The notes beneath the pieces are model-generated. The model was not told the origin of the DNA and searched no databases. It saw only the letters and a list, made by a program, of their open reading frames with translations. From Betaproteobacteria bacterium (lineage in GTDB: Bacteria > Pseudomonadota > Gammaproteobacteria > Burkholderiales > SG8-39): a stretch of DNA of 64,000 nucleotides. The position numbers and the translations under genes are program-made. The stretch is from contig SHXF01000007.1 of assembly GCA_009693435.1 (NCBI GenBank), forward strand, positions 1 to 64,000, read 5' to 3'. Positions within the stretch are counted from its first letter, which is position 1. Each line of letters begins with the position of its first letter. Shown piece by piece: positions 19,999 to 29,067 of this stretch.

Positions 19999-20514
19999 TT
20001 ATGCGGTTTTCACGGATGACGGGTTCCCAAAAACGCTGCTCCGCCGCGATCCGCGAGGCAAGCGCCACTCGCTGCCCGGAGCAATCAGCCGGTAGCACAC
20101 CAGCGTCTTGAACACGTTGAGCCAATCGGTGCCTTCGCGGTTGCGCCGCAGACGCGCTCGCCAGAACAGGTCGAAGTCCAACCACTCCCACAATTCCAAC
20201 GCCAGCCAGCAAGCACCCCACTGCCGCGGATCGCTCACCGTCAATTCGCTCAGCCGCACCTTCACCACCTCACAGCTCAGCTCAGGGGCTGTGCGGTCCT
20301 CCGCAGACAGTGCCATGTTGCGCGGCGCATCCGCCCCGTCCTCGAGAACCTCGATGCTCCGGCACCACGCCTCGCGCTGCGAGTCGTTGATCTCACCCCG
20401 ATACAGCACATGTCGCTGCACGATGCGCCCGCCGCGCGTGCGCTGGCTCTCGACAATGCTCCAGCAGCGGTGAACCTTGCCGTCCTTCTTGCGAATTTTC
20501 GAGCGTAGAAACAT
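19999..20514 (-). pseudogene. Truncated IS1634-like transposase, N-terminal part
   Basis: The first 150 residues from MFLRSKIRKKDGK match the N-terminus of IS1634/IS4-group transposases (RYWSIVE-type, QRHVLYRGEINDSQREAW, then WLNVFKTLVCYRLIAPGSEW). After SEWRL the match stops and the frame ends 20 residues later, whereas full-length proteins exceed 500 residues and contain the DDE catalytic domain. So the element is cut at its 3' side near 20060. The frame is open upstream to 20550, but the family start is at 20514. No terminal inverted repeats were identified. Confidence 0.75.
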
Positions 20515-20735
20515 GCCCAACAATGTCAGCGAAACCGTTGCAGGCTTCAAGGACCAAGATCGGCACTACGCGCACTTCTCGCAGTCGCTCGGTGATCGGC
20601 TCTATGACGATCAATGACTTACACAATGCAGGCCCGCAAAAATCCCCTCAAATTCCGAAAATCTAGGGTCGAGTTGGCGAAGTCAGGCTAAAACCCAGAC
20701 CGCCTTCCTGCTGCATATTGGGGCGTCAAAAATTG

Positions 20736-20770
20736 TTGACATGCCCCCTGGGACTCTGGCTAACTACAAT
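20736..20770 (+). promoter_or_regulatory. Possible sigma-70 promoter for the catabolic locus
   Basis: TTGACA at 20736-20741 is a consensus -35 hexamer. The best -10 options are GCTAAC at 20759-20764 (17-bp spacing, 3 of 6 matches) or TAACTA two bases further. It lies 70-100 bases upstream of the ABC binding-protein start and just outside the IS remnant. The weak -10 keeps this tentative; an activator-dependent promoter is possible. Confidence 0.3.
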
Positions 20771-20839
20771 CCACTAGTACGGAATTGCGTTCCGCAGGAT
20801 GGAACGATCGAATGCACCGCCTAAGAGGAAGCTCCCACC

Positions 20840-22018
20840 ATGAACACCTGTGGAATCCGTTCTATTGTTTCGTTCTCCTTGGTTACGCTGCTTGCAGCCT
20901 CGGCCGTTTCAGCTGCCGACAGACTGAAAATCGGAGTGATAACGACGCTCTCCAGCGGAGGCGCAGTGCTCGGCGAGGAAGTGCGCAATGGCGCCCAGTT
21001 GGCTGTCGAAATGCTCAAGGGACGGGTTGGCGGCCTGCCTTCCGAACTGGTAGTTCTGGACGATCAGATGAAGCCGGAGGCCGGGCGCGAAGCTGCTGTG
21101 GAACTGGTTAAGAAGCACAAGGTCGATTTCGTGGTCGGCATGGTCTGGTCAAACATCGTGCTGGCTGCCGTGCCTTATCTTGCCCAAGAGAAAATGATCA
21201 CCCTAGGAACAGTCGGCGGGCCGAGCGAACTGGCCGGGCAGAAATGTTCCCCCTATTTTTTCGCGTTTTCGAATCAAACCGACCAAGGTGGAGAGGCAAT
21301 GGGCAAGCATCTCCAGGATACCGGAGTGACCGATGTGGCGTTCCTGGCGCCGAACTATGCGGCGGGCCGCGATATCTTGAATGGATTCAAGAAATACTAC
21401 AAAGGAAAGGTCGTAACCGAAATCTTCACCAAATTGGGGCAACCCGACTACCAGGGTGAGATAACGCAGGTTCGGGCCGCGGGTGCGAAGGCTGTGGTGG
21501 CGTTCTACCCGGGAGCGATGGGCATACAGTTCGTTCAGCAGTACGAGCAGTCGGGAATGCGGGCGAAAGTGCCGCTTTACGGCATCTTCGTGAGCGACGT
21601 CATGACGCTCAAGGCGCAGCGGGATGCAGCTTTAGGCAACTACGATGTCGGCTATTGGAATATCGACGGGACCAGCGCGCGCAGCCAGGCGTTTGTCGCC
21701 GCCTATCAGGCGAAGTTCACGAAGCTGCCATCCCTTTACTCGGCCGCCACTTTCGATGCGATAAATGCCATCGACGAGGCAGTCCGGGCAACAAAGGGCA
21801 ACCTCCAGGACAAGGCAGCGCTGATCAGGAACATCGAACGCTGGAACTCTTCGGTCCGCAATTCTTTCGCGTTCAACGCCAACCACTTTCCGATCCAGGA
21901 CTATCTGCTTCTCCAAGTGGTGAAGACGGAAAAAGGCGATTTCGTGATGAAGACCGCCGGGGTCGCCTTCAAGGATCACAAGGATTCATACGTACAGGAT
22001 TGCAAGATGCCGAAATAG
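20840..22018 (+). CDS. ABC transporter substrate-binding protein (branched-chain amino acid/aromatic type)
   Basis: A 392-residue periplasmic binding protein of the Leu/Ile/Val (Peripla_BP_6) family. Signal peptide about 1-26 (FSLVTLLAASAVSA-AD). Family landmarks: LKIGVITTLSSGGAVLGEEVRNGAQLA in the first lobe and APNYAAGRDILNGFKK in the second. This family also serves aromatic acid transporters, as likely here: the next genes encode ring-oxidising enzymes and the LivHMGF components follow at 28146, in the same direction. The start ATG at 20840 has AGAGGAAG upstream. The gene ends 31 bases before the Rieske oxygenase. Confidence 0.92.
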   Translation: MNTCGIRSIVSFSLVTLLAASAVSAADRLKIGVITTLSSGGAVLGEEVRNGAQLAVEMLKGRVGGLPSELVVLDDQMKPEAGREAAVELVKKHKVDFVVGMVWSNIVLAAVPYLAQEKMITLGTVGGPSELAGQKCSPYFFAFSNQTDQGGEAMGKHLQDTGVTDVAFLAPNYAAGRDILNGFKKYYKGKVVTEIFTKLGQPDYQGEITQVRAAGAKAVVAFYPGAMGIQFVQQYEQSGMRAKVPLYGIFVSDVMTLKAQRDAALGNYDVGYWNIDGTSARSQAFVAAYQAKFTKLPSLYSAATFDAINAIDEAVRATKGNLQDKAALIRNIERWNSSVRNSFAFNANHFPIQDYLLLQVVKTEKGDFVMKTAGVAFKDHKDSYVQDCKMPK

Positions 22019-22049
22019 GCTTGCCCAACCCGTCCACTTCGGAGCGACC

Positions 22050-23315
22050 ATGAATCAGACCACTGCCCGGCAACGGGAATACGGCATCCCCGCCGCCAGC
22101 CGGATCGACCCCGAGCAGTACATCAAACGGGATGGCGAGGGTTATCTGTATGTCGTGGATCATCAGGTATATCTGAACGAGGATGTCTACAAGGCCGAGT
22201 TGGACCACGTCTTCAAGAAACAATGGGTATATCTGGGAATGGAGAGTGAAGTTCCACGCCCGGGCACATTCAAGACCACGCAGCTCGCCGATGTCGGAGT
22301 CATTCTCGTGCGCGATCAGCACGGCAAGCTGCGCGTCTACGAAAACGTGTGCCTCCACCGCGGCGCCAAGTTGGTCAGAAAGCGCAACGGGGAGGCGACC
22401 TCGTTCAACTGCATTTACCATAGCTGGTCGTACAGCCTCGAAGGCGCCCTGCTCGCCGTGCCCATGCCGGCCGGCTTCCGCGCCACGTTCAACAAGGAAG
22501 AGTATCGGCTCTCGGAGTTGCCGCGGGTCGAGTCCTATGCGGGGATGGTTTTTGCGTCCTATCGCGCGGACATCGAGTCGCTCGTCGATTACCTCGGCGA
22601 ATTCACCAAATACCTCGATGAAAGTCTCGACGGCGGAAACGTCGAGTTCATCGGCTACCAGCGCTATCACGTCAGCGCGAACTGGAAGTTGTTCGTCGAA
22701 AACACCATCGACGGCTACCATCCGGGACTGCTCCACACCCCGATTATGAGCGACCGTCGCGGCTATCTCTACAAACCCGGCCAGGGACACAATTACAAGT
22801 TTCGCAATGGACACGGCCTGCTGCAGTGGCCGGTAACTTCGATTCCAAAAGAGGAATGGGATCCGGAGTCAGACCTGCCGATCACCTATTGCGTTTCGCG
22901 CAAAGACGGGTGGGATTACGTCAGCAATATCTTTCCGAATGTGATGGTATTGCACATCGAAGACATTATTACCATCCGGCAACTGATCCCCCGGGGGGTC
23001 AACGAGGTTGACGTAGTCACCTACAATTTCGGCCGGCCCGGGGAATCCGAAGAAGCCCGCCGGCATCGCGCGTGGGTCGTGTCCAGCCAGTTCGGCGTGG
23101 CGGGCGTGGCGTCGCTCGACGACAAAATCGCCATGGAGGCCGTTCAGGCCGGCGCCACCGCCCGCTATTCGGACACGGTGCTGATGAGGGGGAAGCTTTC
23201 CGATTCCGTCGGCGATCTCACCAGTGAAATATCACTGCGCGGCTTCTATGAAAAATGGGTCGAATGCTTCAGCGGCCCGGAAAGCCCGGAGCAAGGCGTG
23301 AGGACAAAAAGTTGA
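22050..23315 (+). CDS. Rieske aromatic-ring oxygenase, alpha subunit
   Basis: A 421-residue large oxygenase subunit. The Rieske [2Fe-2S] ligands are visible as CLH (about 107-109) and CIYH (about 127-130). The mononuclear iron site motif ENTIDGYHPGLLH (about 218-230) has the bridging Asp and two His. The C-terminal domain continues to the usual length. It is coupled to the beta subunit by a TTGA overlap at 23312-23315. These enzymes insert O2 into aromatic rings using electrons from a ferredoxin/reductase that is not encoded nearby. The ATG at 22050 was chosen for its family position. Confidence 0.93.
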   Translation: MNQTTARQREYGIPAASRIDPEQYIKRDGEGYLYVVDHQVYLNEDVYKAELDHVFKKQWVYLGMESEVPRPGTFKTTQLADVGVILVRDQHGKLRVYENVCLHRGAKLVRKRNGEATSFNCIYHSWSYSLEGALLAVPMPAGFRATFNKEEYRLSELPRVESYAGMVFASYRADIESLVDYLGEFTKYLDESLDGGNVEFIGYQRYHVSANWKLFVENTIDGYHPGLLHTPIMSDRRGYLYKPGQGHNYKFRNGHGLLQWPVTSIPKEEWDPESDLPITYCVSRKDGWDYVSNIFPNVMVLHIEDIITIRQLIPRGVNEVDVVTYNFGRPGESEEARRHRAWVVSSQFGVAGVASLDDKIAMEAVQAGATARYSDTVLMRGKLSDSVGDLTSEISLRGFYEKWVECFSGPESPEQGVRTKS

Positions 23316-23836
23316 CTGCGCCGGCATTCACTACGGCGTCCAATCGCAACTCCGAACCCGACACCGCCGAATCCTTCTACTGGAAAAGCGAAGTGCAGGA
23401 CTATATCCGCAAGCTCGGCGGACTTCTGGATAACCTCCAGGTGGGCGCGTTCGTGGAGGAATTTTCGGACGACGGCCACTACCAGCTCATCCCGCGCGAG
23501 AATCTGGAGGGCGGGTACCCGGTCTGCCTCATCGACGATTCCAAGCCGAGGCTGCGCTATCGCCAGCGAATGATCGAAAAACACTGGCACCACGAAAAAT
23601 TCCGGGAACTGCGCATGCTCTCGCCGGTGTCGGTCGAGGTAACGGACGGTGGGCGTGCCGCAACCGCAGTCACCAATTTCGTGATCTTTCGAACGGATGA
23701 CGACGGCGCCTCGAAATTGCATGTGTGCGGCACCTTTCACGACGAATTCGTGAAGCTGGATCGCTGGAGAATCAGGAATCGCAAAGCGATTCTCGATACG
23801 TATCTCCCGACACAGGCAATCGTGCTTCCGCCATGA
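23312..23836 (+). CDS. Ring-hydroxylating oxygenase, beta subunit
   Basis: A 174-residue SnoaL/NTF2-fold small subunit: an N-terminal amphipathic helix, then FVEEFSDDGHYQLIPRENLE, LRYRQRMIEKHW and the C-terminal RIRNRKAILDTY segment, all typical of the family. The start is TTG at 23312, overlapping the alpha stop as TTGA and preceded by GAGGACAAAAAG; an upstream in-frame ATG at 23255 lies within the alpha gene and would add non-family residues. It builds the alpha3beta3 hexamer with the upstream gene and has no catalytic residues of its own. Confidence 0.9.
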   Translation: MTAPAFTTASNRNSEPDTAESFYWKSEVQDYIRKLGGLLDNLQVGAFVEEFSDDGHYQLIPRENLEGGYPVCLIDDSKPRLRYRQRMIEKHWHHEKFRELRMLSPVSVEVTDGGRAATAVTNFVIFRTDDDGASKLHVCGTFHDEFVKLDRWRIRNRKAILDTYLPTQAIVLPP

Positions 23837-23884
23837 GTCTCTCTTTGCAAAAAAGGCATGAATCGCCATGATCGAAAGAACCTC

Positions 23885-24778
23885 ATGACAGGTAGAACCC
23901 TACAAAGCGAGTTGCTCGGCACGGAGACGCGCTACTACCAGACGGCGGACTACCGCACCCGCGCCATAGAAGTCGTCAACGGCAAGCTCCCGGTGATCCT
24001 GATGCACGGAGGCGGCGGCCACGCCGAGGCGTTTGCCCGCAACATGATGCCGATGAGCGAGTTCTGCCAGCCGATCGCGATCGACTTCATCTGGCATGGC
24101 CTGTCTTCCAAACCGGCTTTCTGGGGCGGTGCGCCACGCAGCGGGCGGCATTGGCTGGAGCAATTCACCGACCAGGTCATTCAGCTTCTCGACTGCAAAG
24201 GAATAGACAAGGCGGTGTTCGAAGGCGAATCGCTGGGCGGATGGATCGCGGTCGACATGGGATTGCGCTTTCCCGAGAGAGTCGTCGGTTTGATTCTGAA
24301 TACCGCCTGGGGGATGAAATTCGATCCTTCCAAAGTGAAGGAGGACCAGGGGGATCTGGACGGGTTGCTCAAATCTTCGCTTGCGGCGCTCAACAATCCT
24401 TCCGCCGAACTGATCCGCAAGCGCATGGAATGGCTCATGCCGCTGGGCGGCGTGACTGACGAACTGATTGAAATTCGTCAACGCATCTGGGGAAGGCCGG
24501 ACACGAAAGCGGCTTTGACCGAGTACTACCATCACCTGTTCGCTCCGGCCACGGATGTCGCGTTGTTCACCGAAGCGGATCTGGTGAAGATCAAATCGAA
24601 GACCTTGGCGCTCTGGACCACTCATAACCCGTTTCAGGGGGTGGACGCAGCGCATCGCATCGGGGAGGTCATGCCGAACGCCAGTGTTGCCATCATCGAA
24701 AATGCCGCGCACTGGCCGCAATGGGAAAAGCCCGAAGAGCACGATCGCATCGTGCGCGATTTCCTCGGGACGCTGTAA
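23885..24778 (+). CDS. Alpha/beta hydrolase, C-C bond hydrolase-like
   Basis: About 297 residues with the MhpC-like alpha/beta-hydrolase fold. Oxyanion region LMHGGGGHAE, nucleophile elbow GESLGG and the C-terminal catalytic His in NAAHWPQWEKPEEH are all seen. At the position where relatives carry the catalytic Asp (WGRxDP-type) it reads LWTTHNPFQ, with Asn in place of Asp. Between an oxygenase and an extradiol dioxygenase, a role in hydrolysing the ring-cleavage product is likely. The start at 23885 has GAAAG 6 bases upstream; ATG at 23858 is in frame but its AAGG is only 2 bases away. Confidence 0.88.
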   Translation: MTGRTLQSELLGTETRYYQTADYRTRAIEVVNGKLPVILMHGGGGHAEAFARNMMPMSEFCQPIAIDFIWHGLSSKPAFWGGAPRSGRHWLEQFTDQVIQLLDCKGIDKAVFEGESLGGWIAVDMGLRFPERVVGLILNTAWGMKFDPSKVKEDQGDLDGLLKSSLAALNNPSAELIRKRMEWLMPLGGVTDELIEIRQRIWGRPDTKAALTEYYHHLFAPATDVALFTEADLVKIKSKTLALWTTHNPFQGVDAAHRIGEVMPNASVAIIENAAHWPQWEKPEEHDRIVRDFLGTL

Positions 24779-24812
24779 CGGGAGCAGACTCGAATCCTCA
24801 CAGGAGAATGCC

Positions 24813-25688
24813 ATGATCGCGAATCAACTCGGTTACGTCGTCCTCAACGTTTCGGATCTGAACGCCTGGCGAACGCTGTCGGCCGACATCCTCGGCGCGG
24901 AGGAACGCAAAGGCGATGACGCGGCAGGCAGGGTGCGCCTCCGCCTGGATGAGCATCACCACCGGATCACGCTGCAGGCAGCGAAGAGCGATTCGATCGA
25001 GGCAATCGGGTGGGAAGTTCCGTCGGCGGACGAGCTGGAAGCGGTGCGGAAGGAACTGGCCAAACGGGGAATCGCGGTTTCGAACGGGACCGCGGCAGAG
25101 ATTGAAGACCGGAAAGTTGTCGCAATGATTCGTTTTCGCGACCCGGATGGCTTTCCGACGGAGGTCTACTGCGGCCCCTTGATGGACGACATGCCGTTTC
25201 GACCGGCCCGCCCGATGTCTGGATTTTCCTGCGGTGCGCTGGGGATGGGCCACGTGGTGCTGATCGCAAAGGACATCCGGGCGTCTGCCCGGTTCTACCA
25301 GGAAGTGCTCGGGTTCAAGCTCAGCGACTACATCGCCTGGGACGAAGCCGATGCCGTTTTCATGCACTGCAATCCCAGGCACCACAGCCTCGCCTTCATC
25401 AACGAGTGTTACGGCATGAAAAGCGGCGACATTCACCATTTCATGCTCGAAACGAACTCGCTCGACGACGTGGGTCGTGCCTACGATTTGATCCGCAGCC
25501 GCAACTGTCCCCTGGTGATGACCCTGGGCCGGCACACCAACGATCAGATGACTTCGTTCTACCTGAAAGCGCCTTCGGGCTTCGCCATCGAATACGGCTG
25601 GGGCGGAATCCTGGTGGACGACGCCGATTGGCAGGTAAAGCGTTACTCGACGCCGAAGCTCTGGGGCCACGACTTGGTGGCGGGCTGA
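24813..25688 (+). CDS. Type I (VOC) extradiol ring-cleavage dioxygenase, BphC-like
   Basis: A 291-residue protein of two VOC modules. The second module carries the Fe(II) ligands expected for a class I extradiol enzyme: His in GHVVLIAKD (about 148), His in RHHSLAF (about 191-192) and Glu in FAIEYGW (about 262). It would cleave a catechol-type ring next to the hydroxyls. The frame is open to 24684, but ATG at 24813 has CAGGAGA upstream. The stop overlaps the next start as TGATG. A paralogue of similar size is at 61254-62120. Confidence 0.9.
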   Translation: MIANQLGYVVLNVSDLNAWRTLSADILGAEERKGDDAAGRVRLRLDEHHHRITLQAAKSDSIEAIGWEVPSADELEAVRKELAKRGIAVSNGTAAEIEDRKVVAMIRFRDPDGFPTEVYCGPLMDDMPFRPARPMSGFSCGALGMGHVVLIAKDIRASARFYQEVLGFKLSDYIAWDEADAVFMHCNPRHHSLAFINECYGMKSGDIHHFMLETNSLDDVGRAYDLIRSRNCPLVMTLGRHTNDQMTSFYLKAPSGFAIEYGWGGILVDDADWQVKRYSTPKLWGHDLVAG

Positions 25689-26971
25689 TGATTTCCAGGG
25701 AAGAAAACGAGCGTCTCTGCCGAGTTGGACCCGCGACGCCAATGGGCCGGATGCTGCGCCACTTCTGGCTTCCCGCCCTGCTCGAAAAAGAGCTCCCGGA
25801 GCCGGATTGCCCGCCGGTGAGACTGCGCCTGCTCGGAGAGGATCTCGTCGCCTTCCGCGATACCGGCGGGCGCGTCGGTATCCTCGAGGCCCATTGCGCC
25901 CACAGACGCACGAGCCTGTTCTTCGGACGCAACGAGGAAAACGGGCTCCGCTGCATTTACCACGGATGGAAGTACGATGTGGAGGGCAACTGCGTCGACA
26001 TTCCGGCCGAACCGGGTGGCGGCGAAAGTCTGAAGCCGCTGGCGAAGCGGGTCGCGTATCCCACCGCGGTGCGGGGTGGGGTGATCTGGATCTATATGGG
26101 ACCCCCGGAGTTTCCGTCGGCGCTGCCGGAGTTCGAGTGGTCGACATTGCCGGAGCGGCAACGCACGGCGACCAAGCGCCTGCAGAAGTGCAATTGGGTG
26201 CAGGCAGTCGACGGGTCGGTCGATTCGGCGCACGCCCCGTTTCTGCACGGTCGCAAGGAGCTGTCTGCCGGCGGGGCGCCGCTGGCCAGCCATTGGGACG
26301 CCAGCCTGCGTCCGGTGATCGAGACTAAAAAAAGCCCGGCGGGATTGCTCATCGGAGCGAGGCGACCGGCGAACGCCGGCCGTTATTTCTGGGGTATCAG
26401 CCAGTTCCTGCTCCCTTTCTACCAGATGTTTCCCCCTGCGTTCAGCGAAGCCGCCGATTCGAGCAACTGCGAGTACGCCGGACACGCCTTCGTCCCGATC
26501 GACGACGAAAACACCTGGACCTGGTCCTTCAGCGCCAACCCCCACCGTGACTACACCGACAAGGAACTCGAGTTCTGGGGAGGGGCCGACGGCATATGGG
26601 GACCCATCGACGAAAAATACATGCCGCGCATGAACAGCGAAAACGACTACGGCATGGACCGCCAGGCGCAGCGCGACGGTCGTCTTTTCTCGGGGATTGA
26701 AACGTTCCTCGACCAGGATATGGCAGTGCAGGAAAGCCTCGGGGCCATCGTCGATCGCACGCGTGAGCTCCTGGGGCATTCCGACACCGCGATCGTGCAC
26801 GTTCGCCGGCTCCTGCTGCAGCTTGCCGAGAGCTGCAGCAAAGGCAACGCGCCCGAGGCATCGAAGGTCGGTGCCTGGTACAACGTGCGCTCGGCCTCGA
26901 TCGTTCTCGACCCGGAGGTGCCGTTTGAACGAGGTGCCGCGAATCTTCGAATCGGAGGAGTGACATCATGA
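25688..26971 (+). CDS. Rieske oxygenase, phthalate-dioxygenase-like (alpha-only type)
   Basis: A 427-residue protein starting at the ATG that overlaps the preceding stop. Rieske ligands are CAH (about 69-71) and CIYHGW (about 90-95). The iron site is in VDGSVDSAHAPFLHG, as in phthalate 4,5-dioxygenase and related homotrimeric oxygenases (D...H...H pattern). The N-terminus (GRMLRHFWLPALLEKELPE) is typical of this class, which works without a beta subunit but needs a separate reductase. Demethylation or hydroxylation chemistry is possible. It overlaps the following Bug gene (ATGA). Confidence 0.92.
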   Translation: MISREENERLCRVGPATPMGRMLRHFWLPALLEKELPEPDCPPVRLRLLGEDLVAFRDTGGRVGILEAHCAHRRTSLFFGRNEENGLRCIYHGWKYDVEGNCVDIPAEPGGGESLKPLAKRVAYPTAVRGGVIWIYMGPPEFPSALPEFEWSTLPERQRTATKRLQKCNWVQAVDGSVDSAHAPFLHGRKELSAGGAPLASHWDASLRPVIETKKSPAGLLIGARRPANAGRYFWGISQFLLPFYQMFPPAFSEAADSSNCEYAGHAFVPIDDENTWTWSFSANPHRDYTDKELEFWGGADGIWGPIDEKYMPRMNSENDYGMDRQAQRDGRLFSGIETFLDQDMAVQESLGAIVDRTRELLGHSDTAIVHVRRLLLQLAESCSKGNAPEASKVGAWYNVRSASIVLDPEVPFERGAANLRIGGVTS

Positions 26972-27945
26972 AAATTCCAATCCGTTGGCTGGTCGTGCTT
27001 GTAGCGGCCCTGCACTTTTTCCCGTTTACCGCGCTGTCGCAAACCTTTCCGTCGAAGCCGGTACGCATCGTCGTGCCCTACCCGCCGGGCGGCGGTGTCG
27101 ACAGCGTCGCACGGCCCCTCTCCGACTGGCTCGGCCGGCTGTGGGGACATGCAGCCGTGCTCGAGTACAAGCCCGGCGGGGCGAGCATCATCGGCGCCGA
27201 GATCGTGGTGCGCAGTGCGCCCGACGGCTATACGCTTTTGCTCACCAGCGATTCGACAGTCACCAGCCATCCGCATTTGTACTCGAAGCTGCCCTACGAT
27301 CCGATGAAGGATCTGGCCCCCGTCACGCAGCTTGTAGGGGTGCCATTGATGGTAGTGGCGCACGTGTCGGTCAGCGCCAATTCACTCGAGGAGCTGGCTG
27401 CCTTTGGTAGAGCCAACCCCGGCGCGCTCAATTACTCCTCTATCGGCAACGGCAGCCAGGCGCAGCTCATGTTCGAGAGCCTTGCGGCGCAATCCGGCGC
27501 CCGCTTCACGCAGATTCCCTACAAAGGTAACGCGGCCGCACTCCAGGCGATCATCGCGGGAGAGGTGCAGTTCGGCATCGCACCCACGGTGTTTTCGCGC
27601 GGCTACATTCAGGCGGGAAAGCTGAAGCTGCTGGCCATTTCACGCTCGGAACGGGAACCGCTCATGGCACAGGTTCCGACGGTGGGCGAAGCGGGATTTC
27701 CCAACATGGACTCCCGCGCCTGGTTTGGCGTGCTCGCTCCCCGTGGTACGCCGGCGGCCATTCTCACGAAGATCCAGTCCGATATGGCCAGCATCCTGTC
27801 CAACCCGGAATACCGTGAACGATACCTTGTGAAGAGCGGTTACGACACGGTCGCCAGCTCGCCCGAACAATTCGCCGCTTTCTTGCGCTCGGACCTGGAG
27901 CACAAGGCACAGATGATCAAAGCCGCAGGCATTCGTCAGGAATGA
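26968..27945 (+). CDS. Bug-family solute-binding protein
   Basis: A 325-residue protein with signal peptide (MKIPIRWLVVLVAALHFFPF...ALSQ-TFPS) and family landmarks IVVPYPPGGGVDSVAR, RSAPDGYTLLL and IPYKGNAAA. It is co-translated with the upstream Rieske gene: its ATG overlaps the stop (ATGA), so binding of the locus substrate or a related acid is a fair guess. A TTT transporter pair is not encoded nearby; the neighbouring LivHMGF system is a different transporter class. Confidence 0.92.
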   Translation: MKIPIRWLVVLVAALHFFPFTALSQTFPSKPVRIVVPYPPGGGVDSVARPLSDWLGRLWGHAAVLEYKPGGASIIGAEIVVRSAPDGYTLLLTSDSTVTSHPHLYSKLPYDPMKDLAPVTQLVGVPLMVVAHVSVSANSLEELAAFGRANPGALNYSSIGNGSQAQLMFESLAAQSGARFTQIPYKGNAAALQAIIAGEVQFGIAPTVFSRGYIQAGKLKLLAISRSEREPLMAQVPTVGEAGFPNMDSRAWFGVLAPRGTPAAILTKIQSDMASILSNPEYRERYLVKSGYDTVASSPEQFAAFLRSDLEHKAQMIKAAGIRQE

Positions 27946-27977
27946 GGAAGAATCCACTTCAAAATGAGGGGAAACAT

Positions 27978-28032
27978 CCCCTCATGCTCCCCTCATACTC
28001 CCCTCATGCTCCCCTCATGCTCCCCTCATGCT
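27978..28032. repeat. Five tandem 11-bp repeats (CCCCTCATGCT)
   Basis: Five adjacent units at 27978, 27989, 28000, 28011 and 28022; four read CCCCTCATGCT and the second has CCCCTCATACT. A reverse complement of the core (ATGAGGGG) sits just upstream at 27964-27971, so the whole could fold against the first unit. It lies in the 200-base gap between the Bug gene and livH. No coding function is visible; copy number may vary between strains. Confidence 0.9.
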
Positions 28033-28145
28033 CCACTATGTCAGCCCATTGCGAAACTCGTTTTGCAACGGGTTCTAAGTTGATTCTCACCTCTTTTTTC
28101 TCTGGAATGCGCTGAGCACAGGGTGCCGACCGGGCTGGATTTCAG

Positions 28146-29063
28146 TTGCTGCTGATCCTGGAACAGACACTCAACGGCCTGCAGCTCGGGGTGTTGCTGT
28201 TCCTCATGGCGGCCGGGCTGACGCTGGTTTTTGGCGTCATGCAGATGATCAACCTCGCGCACGGCTCGATGTTCATGATCGGCGCCTATGTTTGTGCCGC
28301 GGTATTCGCGGCCAGCGGCTCCTACGTCACCGCCCTGCTCGCCGCGCTCGTTGTCGCTCTGACGGTCGGCATTGGAATCGAGGTGCTGATTTTTCGTTCC
28401 CTGTACCAGCGCGATCACCTTGACCAGGTGCTTGCCACATTCGGCCTCATCCTGGTTTTCAACGAGCTGATGCGGGTCATATGGGGACCATCGGCATTGC
28501 ACGCCGGCACCCCCCCGTTTCTCGGGGGTCATATTGAAATTATTCCGGGCATACCGTATCCGGTTTATCGACTAGCCATCCTAGGTGTCGGCCTGGTGCT
28601 GGCGATCCTTCTATACCTCCTCGTGGCACATACGAAACTGGGTATGCTGATACGAGCGGGCGCCTCGAACCGCATTATGGTCCAGGCGCTGGGCGCGAAT
28701 ATCGGCCTTATCTATACGCTCGTCTTTGGCCTGGGCGCGGTACTCGCCGCCTTTGCCGGTGTCATGGCCGCGCCATTGCTTATCGTTGAGCCGGGAATGG
28801 GTGAAGGACCGCTAATTCTCGCGTTCGTCGTGATCGTCATCGGGGGAATCGGTTCTGTAAAAGGCGCCCTGGTCGGAGCGATATTTGTCGGATGGTTCGA
28901 TACGATGGGACGCGCTTTCCTGAAGCCGATATTGGGACTTTTGATGTCTCCCGCAGCCTCTCAGGCGGCAGCGCCCGCGATCGCATCCATGCTGATCTAC
29001 ATCCTGATGGCGGTCGTCCTGCTTTTCCGCCCACGCGGTTTGTTTCCGCCGCGCACCAGGTAG
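28146..29063 (+). CDS. livH: Branched-chain-type ABC transporter permease (LivH-like)
   Basis: A 305-residue inner-membrane protein, with about eight hydrophobic segments. The start LLILEQTLNGLQLGVLLFLMAAG and the segment TLVFGVMQMINLAHGSMFMIGAY are hallmarks of LivH permeases. Start is TTG at 28146; no in-frame ATG precedes the family N-terminus. It pairs with LivM, whose gene begins 4 bases downstream. With the binding protein at 20840 it probably imports an aromatic or dicarboxylic acid rather than leucine; the substrate is inferred from context only. Confidence 0.92.
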   Translation: MLLILEQTLNGLQLGVLLFLMAAGLTLVFGVMQMINLAHGSMFMIGAYVCAAVFAASGSYVTALLAALVVALTVGIGIEVLIFRSLYQRDHLDQVLATFGLILVFNELMRVIWGPSALHAGTPPFLGGHIEIIPGIPYPVYRLAILGVGLVLAILLYLLVAHTKLGMLIRAGASNRIMVQALGANIGLIYTLVFGLGAVLAAFAGVMAAPLLIVEPGMGEGPLILAFVVIVIGGIGSVKGALVGAIFVGWFDTMGRAFLKPILGLLMSPAASQAAAPAIASMLIYILMAVVLLFRPRGLFPPRTR

Positions 29064-29067
29064 ACGA

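Noticed and set aside
20551..20735. Right terminal repeat of the IS1634-like element
   Set aside because: No convincing inverted repeat partner could be found on the other side of the remnant.
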